Below, piece by piece: positions 7,820 to 16,257 of a stretch of DNA of 64,000 bases; position 1 is the stretch's first letter, and every line of letters starts with the position of its first letter. The translations under genes were made by a program, and so were the position numbers. Where the stretch lies: assembly GCF_049844995.1 (NCBI RefSeq), contig NZ_JBNCMC010000002.1:310001-374000 (forward strand), read 5' to 3'. The DNA comes from Luteimicrobium sp049844995. GTDB lineage: Bacteria > Actinomycetota > Actinomycetes > Actinomycetales > Cellulomonadaceae. The notes under the pieces were generated by a model that saw only the letters and a program-made list of their open reading frames with translations, was not told the DNA's origin and searched no databases.

Positions 7820-8469
7820 GCGGGCGCACCCTCGGCGCCCGTCGCGGCCCCGCCGGCCACGGTGCCGCCCGAGTCGTCGCTGCCGCCGGTCGAGCGCAGG
7901 ATCCGCGCGGCGCCGCGGAGGTAGAGGAACCCGGCCCACCAGTACAGGCCGACGCCCCACCACGCGAACGCCCAGCCGGCCACGCCGGCCACCGTGCCCA
8001 CCCAGCCGTCGACCTGGCCGAGCAGCAGGAGCGGGAACGCGTACATGAGGGTGAGCGTGGCCGCCTTCCCGATGAAGTTCACCGGCAGCGGGCCGTACCC
8101 GCGCCTCGCCAGCAGCGGCAGCGTGAGCCCGACGGCGACCTCCCGCGCGAGGAGCACCGCGACCAGCCACCACGGGATGATGTCGCGCAGCGCCAGCCCG
8201 AGCAGGGTCACGAGGATGAAGAGCCGGTCGGCAGCGGGGTCGAGGAGCTGCCCGAGCTTGCTCACCTGGTGCAGCCTGCGGGCCGCGACGCCGTCGAGCC
8301 AGTCCGAGGCTCCGGAGACGGCGAGCACGACGATCGCCCACACGTCGTGGTGCGTGGCGATGAGGATCGCGAACACGGGGACGAGCAGGAGCCGCAGCAC
8401 GCTGATGAGGTTGGGGACCGTCAGGATCCGGTCGGTCGCCTCGTCCAGATCGTCCTTGTCGTCCGCCAC
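7816..8469 (-). CDS. pgsA: CDP-alcohol phosphatidyltransferase, PgsA2-like
   Basis: The 217-residue membrane enzyme makes a phospholipid from CDP-diacylglycerol. The complete signature D-x2-DG-x2-AR-x8-G-x3-D-x3-D is present from Asp56 (SDWLDGVAARR) to Asp81 (LGQLLDPAADR). About five membrane helices follow. The alcohol substrate (glycerol 3-phosphate, cardiolipin precursor or other) cannot be read from the motif. The GTG start at 8469 lies 6 nt after TAGACT (minus strand of 8476-8481), so its mRNA is probably leaderless. Confidence 0.9.
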   Translation of the reverse strand: MADDKDDLDEATDRILTVPNLISVLRLLLVPVFAILIATHHDVWAIVVLAVSGASDWLDGVAARRLHQVSKLGQLLDPAADRLFILVTLLGLALRDIIPWWLVAVLLAREVAVGLTLPLLARRGYGPLPVNFIGKAATLTLMYAFPLLLLGQVDGWVGTVAGVAGWAFAWWGVGLYWWAGFLYLRGAARILRSTGGSDDSGGTVAGGAATGAEGAPA

Positions 8470-8502
8470 CGGGCCAGTCTATGAGGTGGCGCGGGCTCCC
8501 AG

Positions 8503-8715
8503 GTGGCTCCGGTACCATGGGGCGACCCCCTTTCGCAGTCGTCGCCGTTCCTGGCTGGTGCTCGGCAACAGTCCGAGGCAACCGTCCGACACGTCCGGGC
8601 CGCCGCAGCACGCGGCGTGGCCCTCGTCGGAACCTCTTCTCGTGTGTCCCGGGAGATGCGACCGCGGCCCCTGCCGCATGCGATCCCCCCGACCGGACGG
8701 TTCGAGCTGACTTCT
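8503..8715 (+). other. Long leader of the DEAD-box helicase gene
   Basis: This stretch has no gene of its own, yet is open in frame with the helicase from 8503, so a 71-residue N-terminal extension is formally possible. It contains a strong hairpin at 597-623 of the 8-kb block: GGGCC (8597-8601), CCGC (8603-8606), loop AGCAC, GCGG (8612-8615), GGCCC (8619-8623). Long structured leaders are common for cold-shock RNA helicases. Confidence 0.45.
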
Positions 8716-10548
8716 ATGACCACGCCCTCCCCTGCCCCCGAGCAGGCCACCACCGAGACTGCCCCCGAGACGACGTTCCGCGACCTCGGCCTCCCCGCGA
8801 CCCTCCTCGACTCCGTGGAGGCGCTCGGCTTCGTGACGCCGTCGGCGATCCAGGCCGCGGCGATCCCGCCGCTGCTCGAGGGCCGCGACATCACCGGCGT
8901 CGCCCAGACCGGCACCGGCAAGACCGCGGCGTTCGGCCTCCCGCTGCTCTCGCGCATCGACCCGGACCTGCACAAGACGCAGGCGCTCGTGCTCACGCCG
9001 ACCCGCGAGCTCGCGCTCCAGGTCGCCGAGGCGATCGAGACCTTCGCGTCGACGCTCACCGGCGTCGAGGTGCTCGCCGTCTACGGCGGCGCGCCCTACC
9101 TGCCCCAGCAGCGCGCCCTGCAGCGCGGCGCCCAGGTCGTCGTCGGCACGCCCGGCCGTGTCATCGACCACATCGAGCGCAAGAACCTCGTGCTCGACGA
9201 GGTGCGCTTCCTCGCGCTCGACGAGGCCGACGAGATGCTGCGCATGGGCTTCGCCGAGGACGTCGACACGATCTTCGGGGCCGCCCCCGCCGAGCGGCAG
9301 GTCGCCCTGTTCTCCGCGACGATGCCCCCGCAGATCCGCCGTGTCGCGCAGCAGCACCTCAACAACCCGGTCGAGATCGCGGTCACCCGCCAGGCGTCGA
9401 CCGTCACGACCGTCCACCAGACCTACTCGATCGTGCCGTTCCGGCACAAGACCGGGTCGCTGGTGCGGGTCCTCCAGACCAGCGACGCCGACGCCGCCAT
9501 CGTGTTCTGCCGCACGCGCGGCGCGGCCGAGGAGGTCGGGACGGCGCTCGTCGAGCGTGGGATCTCCGCCGCGACGATCTCCGGCGACGTCGCGCAGAAG
9601 GACCGCGAGAAGATCGTCGAGCGCCTGCGCTCCGGCCAGATCGACGTCCTCGTCGCGACCGACGTCGCGGCCCGCGGCCTCGACGTCGAGCGCATCGGCC
9701 TGGTCGTCAACTTCGACCTGCCGGGCGAGCCGGAGGCGTACGTGCACCGCATCGGGCGCACGGGGCGTGCCGGGCGCACCGGCGAGGCGCTGAGCTTCGT
9801 CACGCCGCACGAGCGCGGCCGCCTGCGCCAGATCGAGCGCACCACCCGGACGCCGCTCGAGGAGATCTCGATCCCGACGCCCGCCGACGTCTCGGCGCAC
9901 CGCGTGCGGCGCATGCTCGACGACGTCGCCGAGCGTCAGGAGGCGGGCCGCCTCGACCTGTACGCGCGGCTCGTCCGCGAGCACCTGGCCGCGCACCCGG
10001 ACCTCGACGCCGTGGACCTCGCGGCGACGCTCGCCGCGCTCTTCGTCGGCGACAAGGGCCCGAAGTCGCGCGAGGCCATCGAGGCCGAGAACGAGGCCGC
10101 CGAGCTGGCCGCCGCCTCGCGCGCGGTGCGCCAGCGCCGCGAGGTCGAGGACGGCGCCCGGCCCCGCCGCGCGCACGGCCACGACGACGACCGCGGCCCG
10201 CGCCGCGCCGGCGGCCGCCCCGAGCGCCGCGGCCCGGGTGGCGCCCGCGAGGACGACGGCCGCCCCGCACGGCGGCTCACGAACGGCACCCGCTACCGCG
10301 TGGCCGTCGGGCACGCGCACGGCGTCGAGCCGCGCGGGATCGTCGGAGCCCTCGCGAACGAGGGTGGGTTGTCGGGCAAGGACGTCGGCAAGATCGACAT
10401 CTTCGGCTCGTTCTCGCTCGTCGAGATCGGCCGCCCGCTCGACGCGGCGGCGCTCGACAAGATCGGCCGCGCCCGCGTCGGCGGACGTCCGCTCCGGATC
10501 GCCGTCGACAAGGGCGCGCCCTCCGGCGCGCGTCGTCCCCGCGACTGA
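8716..10548 (+). CDS. deaD: DEAD-box ATP-dependent RNA helicase with DbpA-like RNA-binding tail
   Basis: The 610-residue protein unwinds RNA. It shows the Q motif (FRDLGLPATLLDSVEALGFV at residue 21), Walker A AQTGTGKT at 63-70, PTRELALQ, TPGRVIDH, LDEADEML, SAT and HRIGRTGRAGR. A basic, Arg/Gly/Asp-rich linker leads to a C-terminal domain (YRVAVGHAHGVEPRGIVGAL) like the RNA-binding domain of DbpA/CsdA. The family acts in ribosome assembly and RNA turnover, often in the cold. ATG 8716 fits the family start but has no clear ribosome site. It is the only plus-strand gene in the first 16 kb. Confidence 0.93.
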   Translation: MTTPSPAPEQATTETAPETTFRDLGLPATLLDSVEALGFVTPSAIQAAAIPPLLEGRDITGVAQTGTGKTAAFGLPLLSRIDPDLHKTQALVLTPTRELALQVAEAIETFASTLTGVEVLAVYGGAPYLPQQRALQRGAQVVVGTPGRVIDHIERKNLVLDEVRFLALDEADEMLRMGFAEDVDTIFGAAPAERQVALFSATMPPQIRRVAQQHLNNPVEIAVTRQASTVTTVHQTYSIVPFRHKTGSLVRVLQTSDADAAIVFCRTRGAAEEVGTALVERGISAATISGDVAQKDREKIVERLRSGQIDVLVATDVAARGLDVERIGLVVNFDLPGEPEAYVHRIGRTGRAGRTGEALSFVTPHERGRLRQIERTTRTPLEEISIPTPADVSAHRVRRMLDDVAERQEAGRLDLYARLVREHLAAHPDLDAVDLAATLAALFVGDKGPKSREAIEAENEAAELAAASRAVRQRREVEDGARPRRAHGHDDDRGPRRAGGRPERRGPGGAREDDGRPARRLTNGTRYRVAVGHAHGVEPRGIVGALANEGGLSGKDVGKIDIFGSFSLVEIGRPLDAAALDKIGRARVGGRPLRIAVDKGAPSGARRPRD

Positions 10549-10561
10549 CCCGACCCGACCC

Positions 10562-10597
10562 GGCGGCCCGCGCACCTCACGAGGTGCGCGGGCCGCC
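10562..10597. terminator. Terminator hairpin between deaD and the PH protein gene
   Basis: A perfect 17-bp stem (10562-10578 with 10581-10597) and a 2-nt centre lie 14 bp after the deaD stop codon. The genes on either side converge, so it can serve both. A second nested palindrome, CGAAGCA..CCTCC-C-GGAGG..TGCTTCG, follows at 10608-10636. No T tract is present. Confidence 0.75.
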
Positions 10598-10654
10598 GTC
10601 GTCTCCGCGAAGCACCCCTCCCGGAGGCCTGCTTCGGCGAGATACCTCGTGGGA

Positions 10655-11122
10655 TCAGTGGCGCTCGGGCGGCGTCGACGGCGTCTCCGGGGCCTCGCCG
10701 TGCAGCTCGACGAGGTGCACCAGGCGGTTCGCGGCCCGCGTGCCCCGGGCGCCGTCCGCGCGCTGGATCGCCATCACCGCAAGCGTCTTGCCGTCGGCGA
10801 GATCGAGGACGACCCAGGGATCGTTCGGCCCGAAGTGCACCGCGAGCACCTCGGGCCACTCGAGGGTCCGGCGCCGGACGATGTTGCTGACCACGAGCCC
10901 CTGCGGGCTCGGCACGGCGCGCGTGTTGACGAGCAGCTCGACGAGCCACCCGCCGAGCAGGCCGACGACGATGATCGCGATCCGCTCGCCGGCGTCGAAC
11001 GACGGCCCGACACCGGTGAGCGCGACCAGGACGCACCCGACCACGAACACCGTGCCCGTGATCGCGCCGGCGATCAGGGCGAACCGGGGGCGGAACGTGG
11101 CGTAGAGGTCGCCGTCGGGCAC
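10655..11122 (-). CDS. Membrane protein with PH-like domain (Rv2120c-like)
   Basis: The 155-residue protein has two membrane helices near its start (FALIAGAITGTVFVVGCVLV and RIAIIVVGLLGGWLVELLV) and then a bacterial PH-like domain (VVSNIVRRRTLEWPEVLAVH, PWVVLDLADGKTLAVMAIQ). The same type of gene follows hisG in M. tuberculosis. GTG 11122 has a purine-rich GGAAGGGGGGAG ribosome site; the longer in-frame start at 11263 would run into hisG. Its job is unknown. Confidence 0.8.
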   Translation of the reverse strand: MPDGDLYATFRPRFALIAGAITGTVFVVGCVLVALTGVGPSFDAGERIAIIVVGLLGGWLVELLVNTRAVPSPQGLVVSNIVRRRTLEWPEVLAVHFGPNDPWVVLDLADGKTLAVMAIQRADGARGTRAANRLVHLVELHGEAPETPSTPPERH

Positions 11123-11145
11123 CGCTCCCCCCTTCCCTCCCGGCG

Positions 11146-11994
11146 TCAGAGCCGGCAGGCGTGGATCGACGTCACCAGGATGGCACGGGCTCCGAGGTCG
11201 TACAGCGTGTCCATGACGCGGTTGGTCTGGCTGCGCGGCACCATCGCGCGCACCGCGGCCCACGACCGGTCGTGCAGCGGCGACACGGTCGGCGACTCGA
11301 GGCCGGGCGTGACGGCGACGGCCTGCTCGACGAGCTCCAGCGGGCAGTCGTAGTCCATGAGCACGTACTCGCGGGCCGTGAGCACCCCCTGCAGCCGGCG
11401 CGTGAGCACGTCGAGGCCCTCGGGCTCGGGCAGGTCGCCGTTGCGGATCAGCACAGCCTCGGAGACGAGCAGCGGGTCGCCGAACACCTCGAGCCCGGCG
11501 GCGCGCAGCGTGGTGCCGGTCTCGACGACGTCGGCGATCACGTCGGCGACGCCGAGGCGCACCGCGGTCTCGACCGCGCCGTCGAGGTGGACGACGGCGG
11601 CCGGCTCGACGCCGTGCTCGCCCAGGTGGGCGAGGACGAGCCCCGGGTAGGAGGTGGCGACCCGGCGGCCGGCGACGTCGTCGACCGACGAGGCCGTCCC
11701 GACCGGCGCGGCGAACCGGAACGTCGAGCGCGCGAAGCCGAGCGAGAGGTGCTCGACGTCGCTCGCGCCCGAGTCGATCATGAGGTCGCGGCCGGTGATC
11801 CCGACGTCGACCGTACCCGCCCCGACGTACACGGCGACGTCGCGCGGGCGCAGGAAGAAGAACTCGACGTCGTTGTCGGGGTCGGCGAGCACCAGCTCGC
11901 GGGGGTCGCGGCGCTGGCGGTAGCCCGCCTCGCGCAGCATCTCGGCGGCGGGTTCGGACAGGGAGCCCTTGTTGGGCACGGCGATACGGAGCAC
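11146..11994 (-). CDS. hisG: ATP phosphoribosyltransferase
   Basis: The 282-residue enzyme joins ATP and PRPP in the first step of histidine synthesis. The start LRIAVPNKGSLSEPAAEML, the middle GTVDVGITGRDLMIDSG and VADVIADVVETGTTLRAAG are diagnostic. It is the long form with a C-terminal regulatory domain (VTPGLESPTVSPL, ARAILVTSIHACRL), which binds histidine in relatives. It follows hisE after 84 bp and is probably co-transcribed with it. Confidence 0.96.
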   Translation of the reverse strand: MLRIAVPNKGSLSEPAAEMLREAGYRQRRDPRELVLADPDNDVEFFFLRPRDVAVYVGAGTVDVGITGRDLMIDSGASDVEHLSLGFARSTFRFAAPVGTASSVDDVAGRRVATSYPGLVLAHLGEHGVEPAAVVHLDGAVETAVRLGVADVIADVVETGTTLRAAGLEVFGDPLLVSEAVLIRNGDLPEPEGLDVLTRRLQGVLTAREYVLMDYDCPLELVEQAVAVTPGLESPTVSPLHDRSWAAVRAMVPRSQTNRVMDTLYDLGARAILVTSIHACRL

Positions 11995-12078
11995 GGCGGA
12001 GATCCTCAGTCAGTCACGGGTCGATGGAGACGTCGGGGGCGTCGGAGCGGGCGCTGCGACGGGCGCGGCGTGCGCCCG

Positions 12079-12342
12079 TCACAGATGGCGGTACACGTCC
12101 TCGAGCGTCAGCCCCTTCGCGACCATGAGCACCTGCAGGTGGTAGAGGAGCTGGGAGATCTCCAGCGCGGCGTCGTCGAGCGTCTCGTGCTCGGCGGCCA
12201 TCCAGACCTCGGCGGCCTCCTCGACGATCTTCTTGCCGATCGCATGCACGCCGGAGTCCAGCTCGGCGACCGTGCCCGAGCCCTCGGGGCGTGCGGCGGC
12301 CTTCTCGGTGAGCTCGGCGAACAGGGCATCGAAGGTCTTCAC
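12079..12342 (-). CDS. hisE: Phosphoribosyl-ATP pyrophosphatase
   Basis: The 87-residue enzyme performs the second step of histidine synthesis, on the product of HisG. KKIVEEAAEVWMAA and ISQLLYHLQVLM carry the acidic metal-binding helix of the MazG-like fold. It is a stand-alone HisE, as is usual in actinobacteria. The GTG start lies 6 nt after TAGGCT (minus strand of 12349-12354), so hisE-hisG probably has its own leaderless promoter apart from the rib operon upstream. Confidence 0.95.
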   Translation of the reverse strand: MKTFDALFAELTEKAAARPEGSGTVAELDSGVHAIGKKIVEEAAEVWMAAEHETLDDAALEISQLLYHLQVLMVAKGLTLEDVYRHL

Positions 12343-12418
12343 GCCGCCAGCCTAGTGGCGGGCCGGTGCGCGGCGTCGGGCGGTCCGCCCAGCGGGCAGC
12401 TCGCCCGACGCCCGCCGG

Positions 12419-12883
12419 TCAGAGACCGCGCAGCGCCACGACAGTCGCGACGGCCGCCTCGGCGGCCTCCGCGCCCTTGTCCTCCTTCGACCCGGGCAGC
12501 CCGGCCCGGTCGAGCGCCTGCTGCTCGTCGTCGCACGTCAGCACCCCGAAGCCGACGGGCACGCCGGTCCGGGTCGCGACGTCCGTCAGACCCAGGGTGG
12601 CGGCCTCGCACACGTACTCGAAGTGCGGCGTGCCGCCCCGGATCACGACGCCGAGCGCCACGACCGCGTCCGACGACGCCGCCGCGCGGGCCGCCGCGAC
12701 CGGGAGCTCGAACGTCCCGGGCACGCGGATCTCGCGCACGTCCGTGACGTTCGCCTCGGCCAGGGCCCGGCGCGCGCCTGCGAGCAGGCCGTCCATGACG
12801 ACGTCGTGCCAGCTCGCCGCGACGACCGTGACCCGCAGGCCCGTCCCGTCGGTGTGGATGGTGGGTGCTCCGGCGCCGCTCAT
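12419..12883 (-). CDS. ribH: 6,7-dimethyl-8-ribityllumazine synthase
   Basis: The 154-residue enzyme condenses the pyrimidine intermediate and dihydroxybutanone phosphate, the step before riboflavin. VVAASWHDVVMDGLLAGARR, VPGTFELPVAA, GVVIRGGTPHFEYVCEA and PVGFGVLTCDDEQQALDRAG are the conserved blocks. Its ATG overlaps the ribBA stop codon by ATGA. It is the last gene of the riboswitch-controlled operon. Confidence 0.96.
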   Translation of the reverse strand: MSGAGAPTIHTDGTGLRVTVVAASWHDVVMDGLLAGARRALAEANVTDVREIRVPGTFELPVAAARAAASSDAVVALGVVIRGGTPHFEYVCEAATLGLTDVATRTGVPVGFGVLTCDDEQQALDRAGLPGSKEDKGAEAAEAAVATVVALRGL

Positions 12884-14190
12884 GCGCGGTCCTCCTCGGT
12901 GTCGTCGTTGCCGTCGGTGCTGCCGTCGTCCGTGACGGACTCCAGCAGGTGGCCCATCTGGGTCTTCTTGGTACGCAGGTACGCGTCGTTGTACACCGAG
13001 CGCCCCACCTCGAGCCGGCGCGTCGAGGTCACGTCGATGCCGCTCGCGGTCAGCCCGGACACCTTGGCCGGGTTGTTGGTCAGCAGCTCGACGCGGTCGA
13101 GCCCGAGGTCCGCGAGGATCGCCGCCGCAGCCCCGTACTCGCGCCGGTCCACGGGCCAGCCGAGCTCGAGGTTCGCCTGCACGGTGTCGAGGCCGGCGTC
13201 CTGCAGCGCGTACGCGTGGACCTTCGCGAGCAGGCCGATGCCTCGCCCCTCGTGCCCCCGCAGGTAGACGACGGCGCCGCCCTCGCGCGTCACCGTCTCC
13301 ATCGCGGCGTGCAGCTGCGGGCCGCAGTCGCAGCGCAACGACCCGAACGCGTCCCCGGTGAGGCACTCCGAGTGCACCCGGACGACGGGCGTGGCGGCCG
13401 GCTCGAGGGGCGGGTTCGCCGGGACGAGCGCCACGTGCTCCGCGCCCGTGCGCAGGTCGCGGTACCCGTGGATCCGGAAGTGGCCGTGCGCCGTCGGCAG
13501 GAACGCCTCGGTGGTCGCCCGGACGCGCGGGACGTGCGTCCCCGCGCCCGGGGCCGTCTCGGTCTCGCTCACCGGGTCGTGCTCGCGCCGCCACGCGATG
13601 AGGTCGGCGATGGTGAGGATCAGCAGGCCGTCGCGCTCGGCCAGCGCCTCGACGTCGCCGAGCCGCATCATCGTGCCGTCGTCGTTCACGAGCTCCGCGA
13701 TCGCCCCGACGACGCCGGCCCCGGCCAGGCGGCACAGGTCCACCGCCGCCTCCGTGTGCCCCGCCCGGTGCAGCACCCCGCCCGGCACCGCGCGCAGCGG
13801 CAGCACGTGCCCCGGGCGGATGAGGTCGGTCGGCCCGCTCGCCGTGTCGGCGAGGACCTGCAGCGTGCGGGTGCGGTCGGCCGCGGAGATGCCGGTCGTG
13901 ACCCCGGTCGCCGCGTCGACCGTCACCGTGTACGCGGTGCGGCGCGGGTCCTGGGACTGCGGCACCATGAGCGGCAGCTCGAGCGCGTCGGCCCGCCACG
14001 TCGGCATCGGCGCGCACAGGTACCCGCTCGAGTGCCGGATCGTCCACGCCACCCACTCGGCGCTCGCGGCCTGCGCCGACAGGACGACGTCGACCTCGTT
14101 CTCGCGCTCCGGGGAGTCCGCGACGAGCACCGGGCGTCCGGCGGCGAGCTCCGCGAGGGCGTCCTCGACGGTGGCCAGGCGCGCGCTCAT
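12880..14190 (-). CDS. ribBA: Fused dihydroxybutanone phosphate synthase / GTP cyclohydrolase II
   Basis: The 436-residue bifunctional protein supplies both precursors of riboflavin. The RibB half (about 1-205) has RENEVD at 29-34, GVTTGISAADRTRTL, His145 (GHTEAAVDLCRLAG) and Glu166 (AIAELVNDDGTMMR). The RibA half has the zinc ligands Cys276, Cys287 and Cys289 in SECLTGDAFGSLRCDCG, and HEGRGIGLLAK. In the acidic loop of RibB relatives the motif reads RENEGD, so Val33 replaces the usual Gly. It overlaps ribE and ribH by 4 bp on each side. Confidence 0.95.
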   Translation of the reverse strand: MSARLATVEDALAELAAGRPVLVADSPERENEVDVVLSAQAASAEWVAWTIRHSSGYLCAPMPTWRADALELPLMVPQSQDPRRTAYTVTVDAATGVTTGISAADRTRTLQVLADTASGPTDLIRPGHVLPLRAVPGGVLHRAGHTEAAVDLCRLAGAGVVGAIAELVNDDGTMMRLGDVEALAERDGLLILTIADLIAWRREHDPVSETETAPGAGTHVPRVRATTEAFLPTAHGHFRIHGYRDLRTGAEHVALVPANPPLEPAATPVVRVHSECLTGDAFGSLRCDCGPQLHAAMETVTREGGAVVYLRGHEGRGIGLLAKVHAYALQDAGLDTVQANLELGWPVDRREYGAAAAILADLGLDRVELLTNNPAKVSGLTASGIDVTSTRRLEVGRSVYNDAYLRTKKTQMGHLLESVTDDGSTDGNDDTEEDRA

Positions 14191-14822
14191 GCCCGGCCTC
14201 CCGCCGCCGGGACCTGCAGGTGCCGCAGGTGGCGCTCCACGTACTTCGACAGCACGTCGACCTCGAGGTTGACGAGGTCGAGCTCACCCAGCAGGCCGAG
14301 GGTCGTGTCGGCGAGGGTGGTGGGGATGAGGGAGACGCCGAACGCGTCGTCGGACACCCAGGTGACGGTGAGCGAGACGCCGCTCACGGTGACGGAGCCC
14401 TTCTCGGCGAGGTAGCGGGCGACGTCGGGCGACGTCGCGACCGTGACCTCGTCCCAGCGCGGCCCGGGGACCCGCTCGCGGATCGTGCCGACGCCGTCGA
14501 CGTGCCCCTGGACGACGTGCCCGCCCAGCCGGGCGTCCGCCCGCAGGGCGCGCTCGAGGTTGACGCGTCGGCCGGGCACGAGCTTCTCGAGGGCCGTGCG
14601 CCGCAGCGACTCGGGCATGACGTCCGCCGCGAACGTGCCCGGACCGGCGGACCCGAGCGACGTGACGGTGAGGCAGACGCCATCGACGGCGATCGAGTCG
14701 CCGTGCTTCGCGTCGGACGTCACGAGCGGGCCGCGCAGGGTGAGCACGGCGTCCGTCTCGGGGCCGTCGGGGAACTCGATCCCGACGACCTCCCCGACTT
14801 CTTCGACGATCCCGGTGAACAT
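14187..14822 (-). CDS. ribE: Riboflavin synthase, alpha chain
   Basis: The 211-residue enzyme makes riboflavin from two lumazine molecules. It begins with the invariant MFTGIVEE and has two similar lumazine-binding barrels, each with a DGVCLTVT or SGVSLTVT block; GGHVVQGHVDGVGTI opens the second. The start overlaps the ribD stop codon (TGATG), and the stop overlaps the ribBA start (ATGA). Confidence 0.96.
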   Translation of the reverse strand: MFTGIVEEVGEVVGIEFPDGPETDAVLTLRGPLVTSDAKHGDSIAVDGVCLTVTSLGSAGPGTFAADVMPESLRRTALEKLVPGRRVNLERALRADARLGGHVVQGHVDGVGTIRERVPGPRWDEVTVATSPDVARYLAEKGSVTVSGVSLTVTWVSDDAFGVSLIPTTLADTTLGLLGELDLVNLEVDVLSKYVERHLRHLQVPAAGGRA

Positions 14823-15937
14823 CAGGCCTCCTGTGAGGTGGGGCGAGGGCGAGAGGGGTGAGAGCGCGCGGTGAGCAGGACGTCGTCCCCGAGCCGGCGC
14901 ACGTCGTGCGTGCGCCAGCGGAGCGCGTCCGCGATGGTCGTGATGCCGAGGCCGCCGACGACGCCCGGCCCGGCGCCGAGCAGCACGGGCGCCACGTAGG
15001 CGTGCAGCTCGTCGACGACGCCGGCCTCCAGGAACGCGGTGGCGAGCCGGGGGCCGCCCTCGACGAGCAGGGTCCTGACCTCGCGTGCGGCGAGCACGGC
15101 CAGGACCTCGGCGACGTCGTGGGTCGCGAGCTGGAGCAGCTCGCCGCCGGCCTCCGTGCGCAGGCGCGCCCCGTCGGGCACGTCGCGGCGCCCCACGACG
15201 ACGCGGAGCGGCTGGTGCTCGGCGAGCGTGCCGTCCGGGCGCCGCGCGGTGAGGGCGGGGTCGTCGGCCGCGACGGTGCCCGTGCCGACGGCCACCGCGT
15301 CGACGGCGGCACGAACCTCGTGCGCGTGGGCGCGAGCCTCGGGTCCGGTGATCCACCGGCTCGTGCCGTCCGCGGCGGCGACCCGGCCGTCCAGCGTGGC
15401 GGCGGTCTTGACGATCACGTAGGGGCGGCTGGCCGCGGCCGACGTCGCCCAGGTGCGCACGAGCTCGGTGGCCGCGGGCGTCGGGCGGAGCTCGGTGCGC
15501 ACCCCGTGGGCGGCGAGGTGGTCCGCTCCCCCGGCGGCGACGGGGTTGGGGTCCGCGACGGCGTACACGACCTCCGCCACCCCGGCCTGCTCGAGGGCGA
15601 CGGCGCACGGCCCGGTCCGTCCGGTGTGGTTGCAGGGCTCGAGGGTGACGACGGCGGTCGCACCGCGCACGTCGACGCCGGCCTCCCGGGCGGCGGCGAG
15701 CGCGGCCGCCTCGGCGTGCGGGGTGCCCGCGCCGCGGTGCCAGCCCTCGGCGAGGACGACGCGCGGGCCGACCGCGCCGTCGTCGGCTGTGTCCTGGACG
15801 GGGGCGAGGATGACGCAGCCGACCCGCGGGTTCGGGCCCCAGGCGGGGCCGCGGGTCGCGAGCTCGACCGCGCGCGCGAGCGCGCCGTCGACGGACGCGA
15901 CGGTGCGGTGGTGCGCGGGGGCGGCGTGGTCGGCCAT
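14822..15937 (-). CDS. ribD: Riboflavin deaminase/reductase
   Basis: The 371-residue protein performs deamination and side-chain reduction of the pyrimidine intermediate. The zinc deaminase site has His74 and Glu76 (GTPHAEAAAL) and Cys102 and Cys111 (LEPCNHTGRTGPC). The reductase half has YVIVKTAATLDGRVAAADGT and LLVEGGPRLATAFL. The frame stays open to 16054, but ATG 15937, with GGAAGGA upstream, gives the normal family start. It is the first gene of the riboflavin operon. Confidence 0.95.
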   Translation of the reverse strand: MADHAAPAHHRTVASVDGALARAVELATRGPAWGPNPRVGCVILAPVQDTADDGAVGPRVVLAEGWHRGAGTPHAEAAALAAAREAGVDVRGATAVVTLEPCNHTGRTGPCAVALEQAGVAEVVYAVADPNPVAAGGADHLAAHGVRTELRPTPAATELVRTWATSAAASRPYVIVKTAATLDGRVAAADGTSRWITGPEARAHAHEVRAAVDAVAVGTGTVAADDPALTARRPDGTLAEHQPLRVVVGRRDVPDGARLRTEAGGELLQLATHDVAEVLAVLAAREVRTLLVEGGPRLATAFLEAGVVDELHAYVAPVLLGAGPGVVGGLGITTIADALRWRTHDVRRLGDDVLLTARSHPSRPRPTSQEA

Positions 15938-16051
15938 CGGTGCTGGCGGTCCTTCCCGGTCGGTGCGGCGGCGCACCTGCTCCGGGGTGGACGAGGCCGG
16001 GACCCCATGACGGCGCCCCGCACCACGGGACGTCGGACGACGCCCCGCACG
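15938..16051 (-). other. Expression platform between the FMN riboswitch and ribD
   Basis: No gene is seen here. On the minus strand GTGCGGGGCG(T/C)CGTC occurs twice as a direct repeat, at about 16052-16038 and 16025-16011, and GC-rich arms could pair alternatively with the aptamer or the ribosome site. From 16193 to 16257 I see nothing notable. Confidence 0.4.
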
Positions 16052-16192
16052 CACTGCCTCCCATCCGGACTTTCACCGTCGGTCCCGGAATTCCACCAGG
16101 TCAACCGCCCCGCCGCCTCGTGAGAAGCAGCCGGACGGGTCGCGGACTGTCACCGCCGGTTCGGAATTACACCGACCCCGGAGCACGTGCTC
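16052..16192 (-). promoter_or_regulatory. FMN riboswitch (RFN element)
   Basis: Read on the minus strand, the RFN element blocks appear in order: CCGGGGTCGGTGTAATTCCG, AACCGGCGGTGACAGTCCGC, CCTGGTGGAATTCCGGGACC and GACGGTGAAAGTCCGGATGG, ending in GAGGCAGTGCG. These match the conserved six-helix FMN aptamer closely. It lies 115 bp before ribD. By family knowledge, FMN binding lowers expression of the riboflavin genes. Confidence 0.95.
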
Positions 16193-16257
16193 GTTGCTGT
16201 CAACGATGATGCCACACGACTTCTTCCCGCTCGCTCCGCGTCTCTCCAGCCCGTCAC

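Noticed and set aside
6956..8611. Fusion of DUF881 with the upstream pgsA region in one frame.
   Set aside because: The upstream part is out of frame with pgsA and has no DUF881 content; GTG 7819 is a coupled start.
10598..10654. Possible small gene or repeat shared with 47759-47790 (CCCGGAGG and ACCTCG in both).
   Set aside because: The shared pieces are short and consistent with independent GC-rich terminators.
15938..16054. N-terminal extension of ribD by 39 codons.
   Set aside because: It would run into the FMN riboswitch; ATG 15937 has a ribosome site and fits the family.
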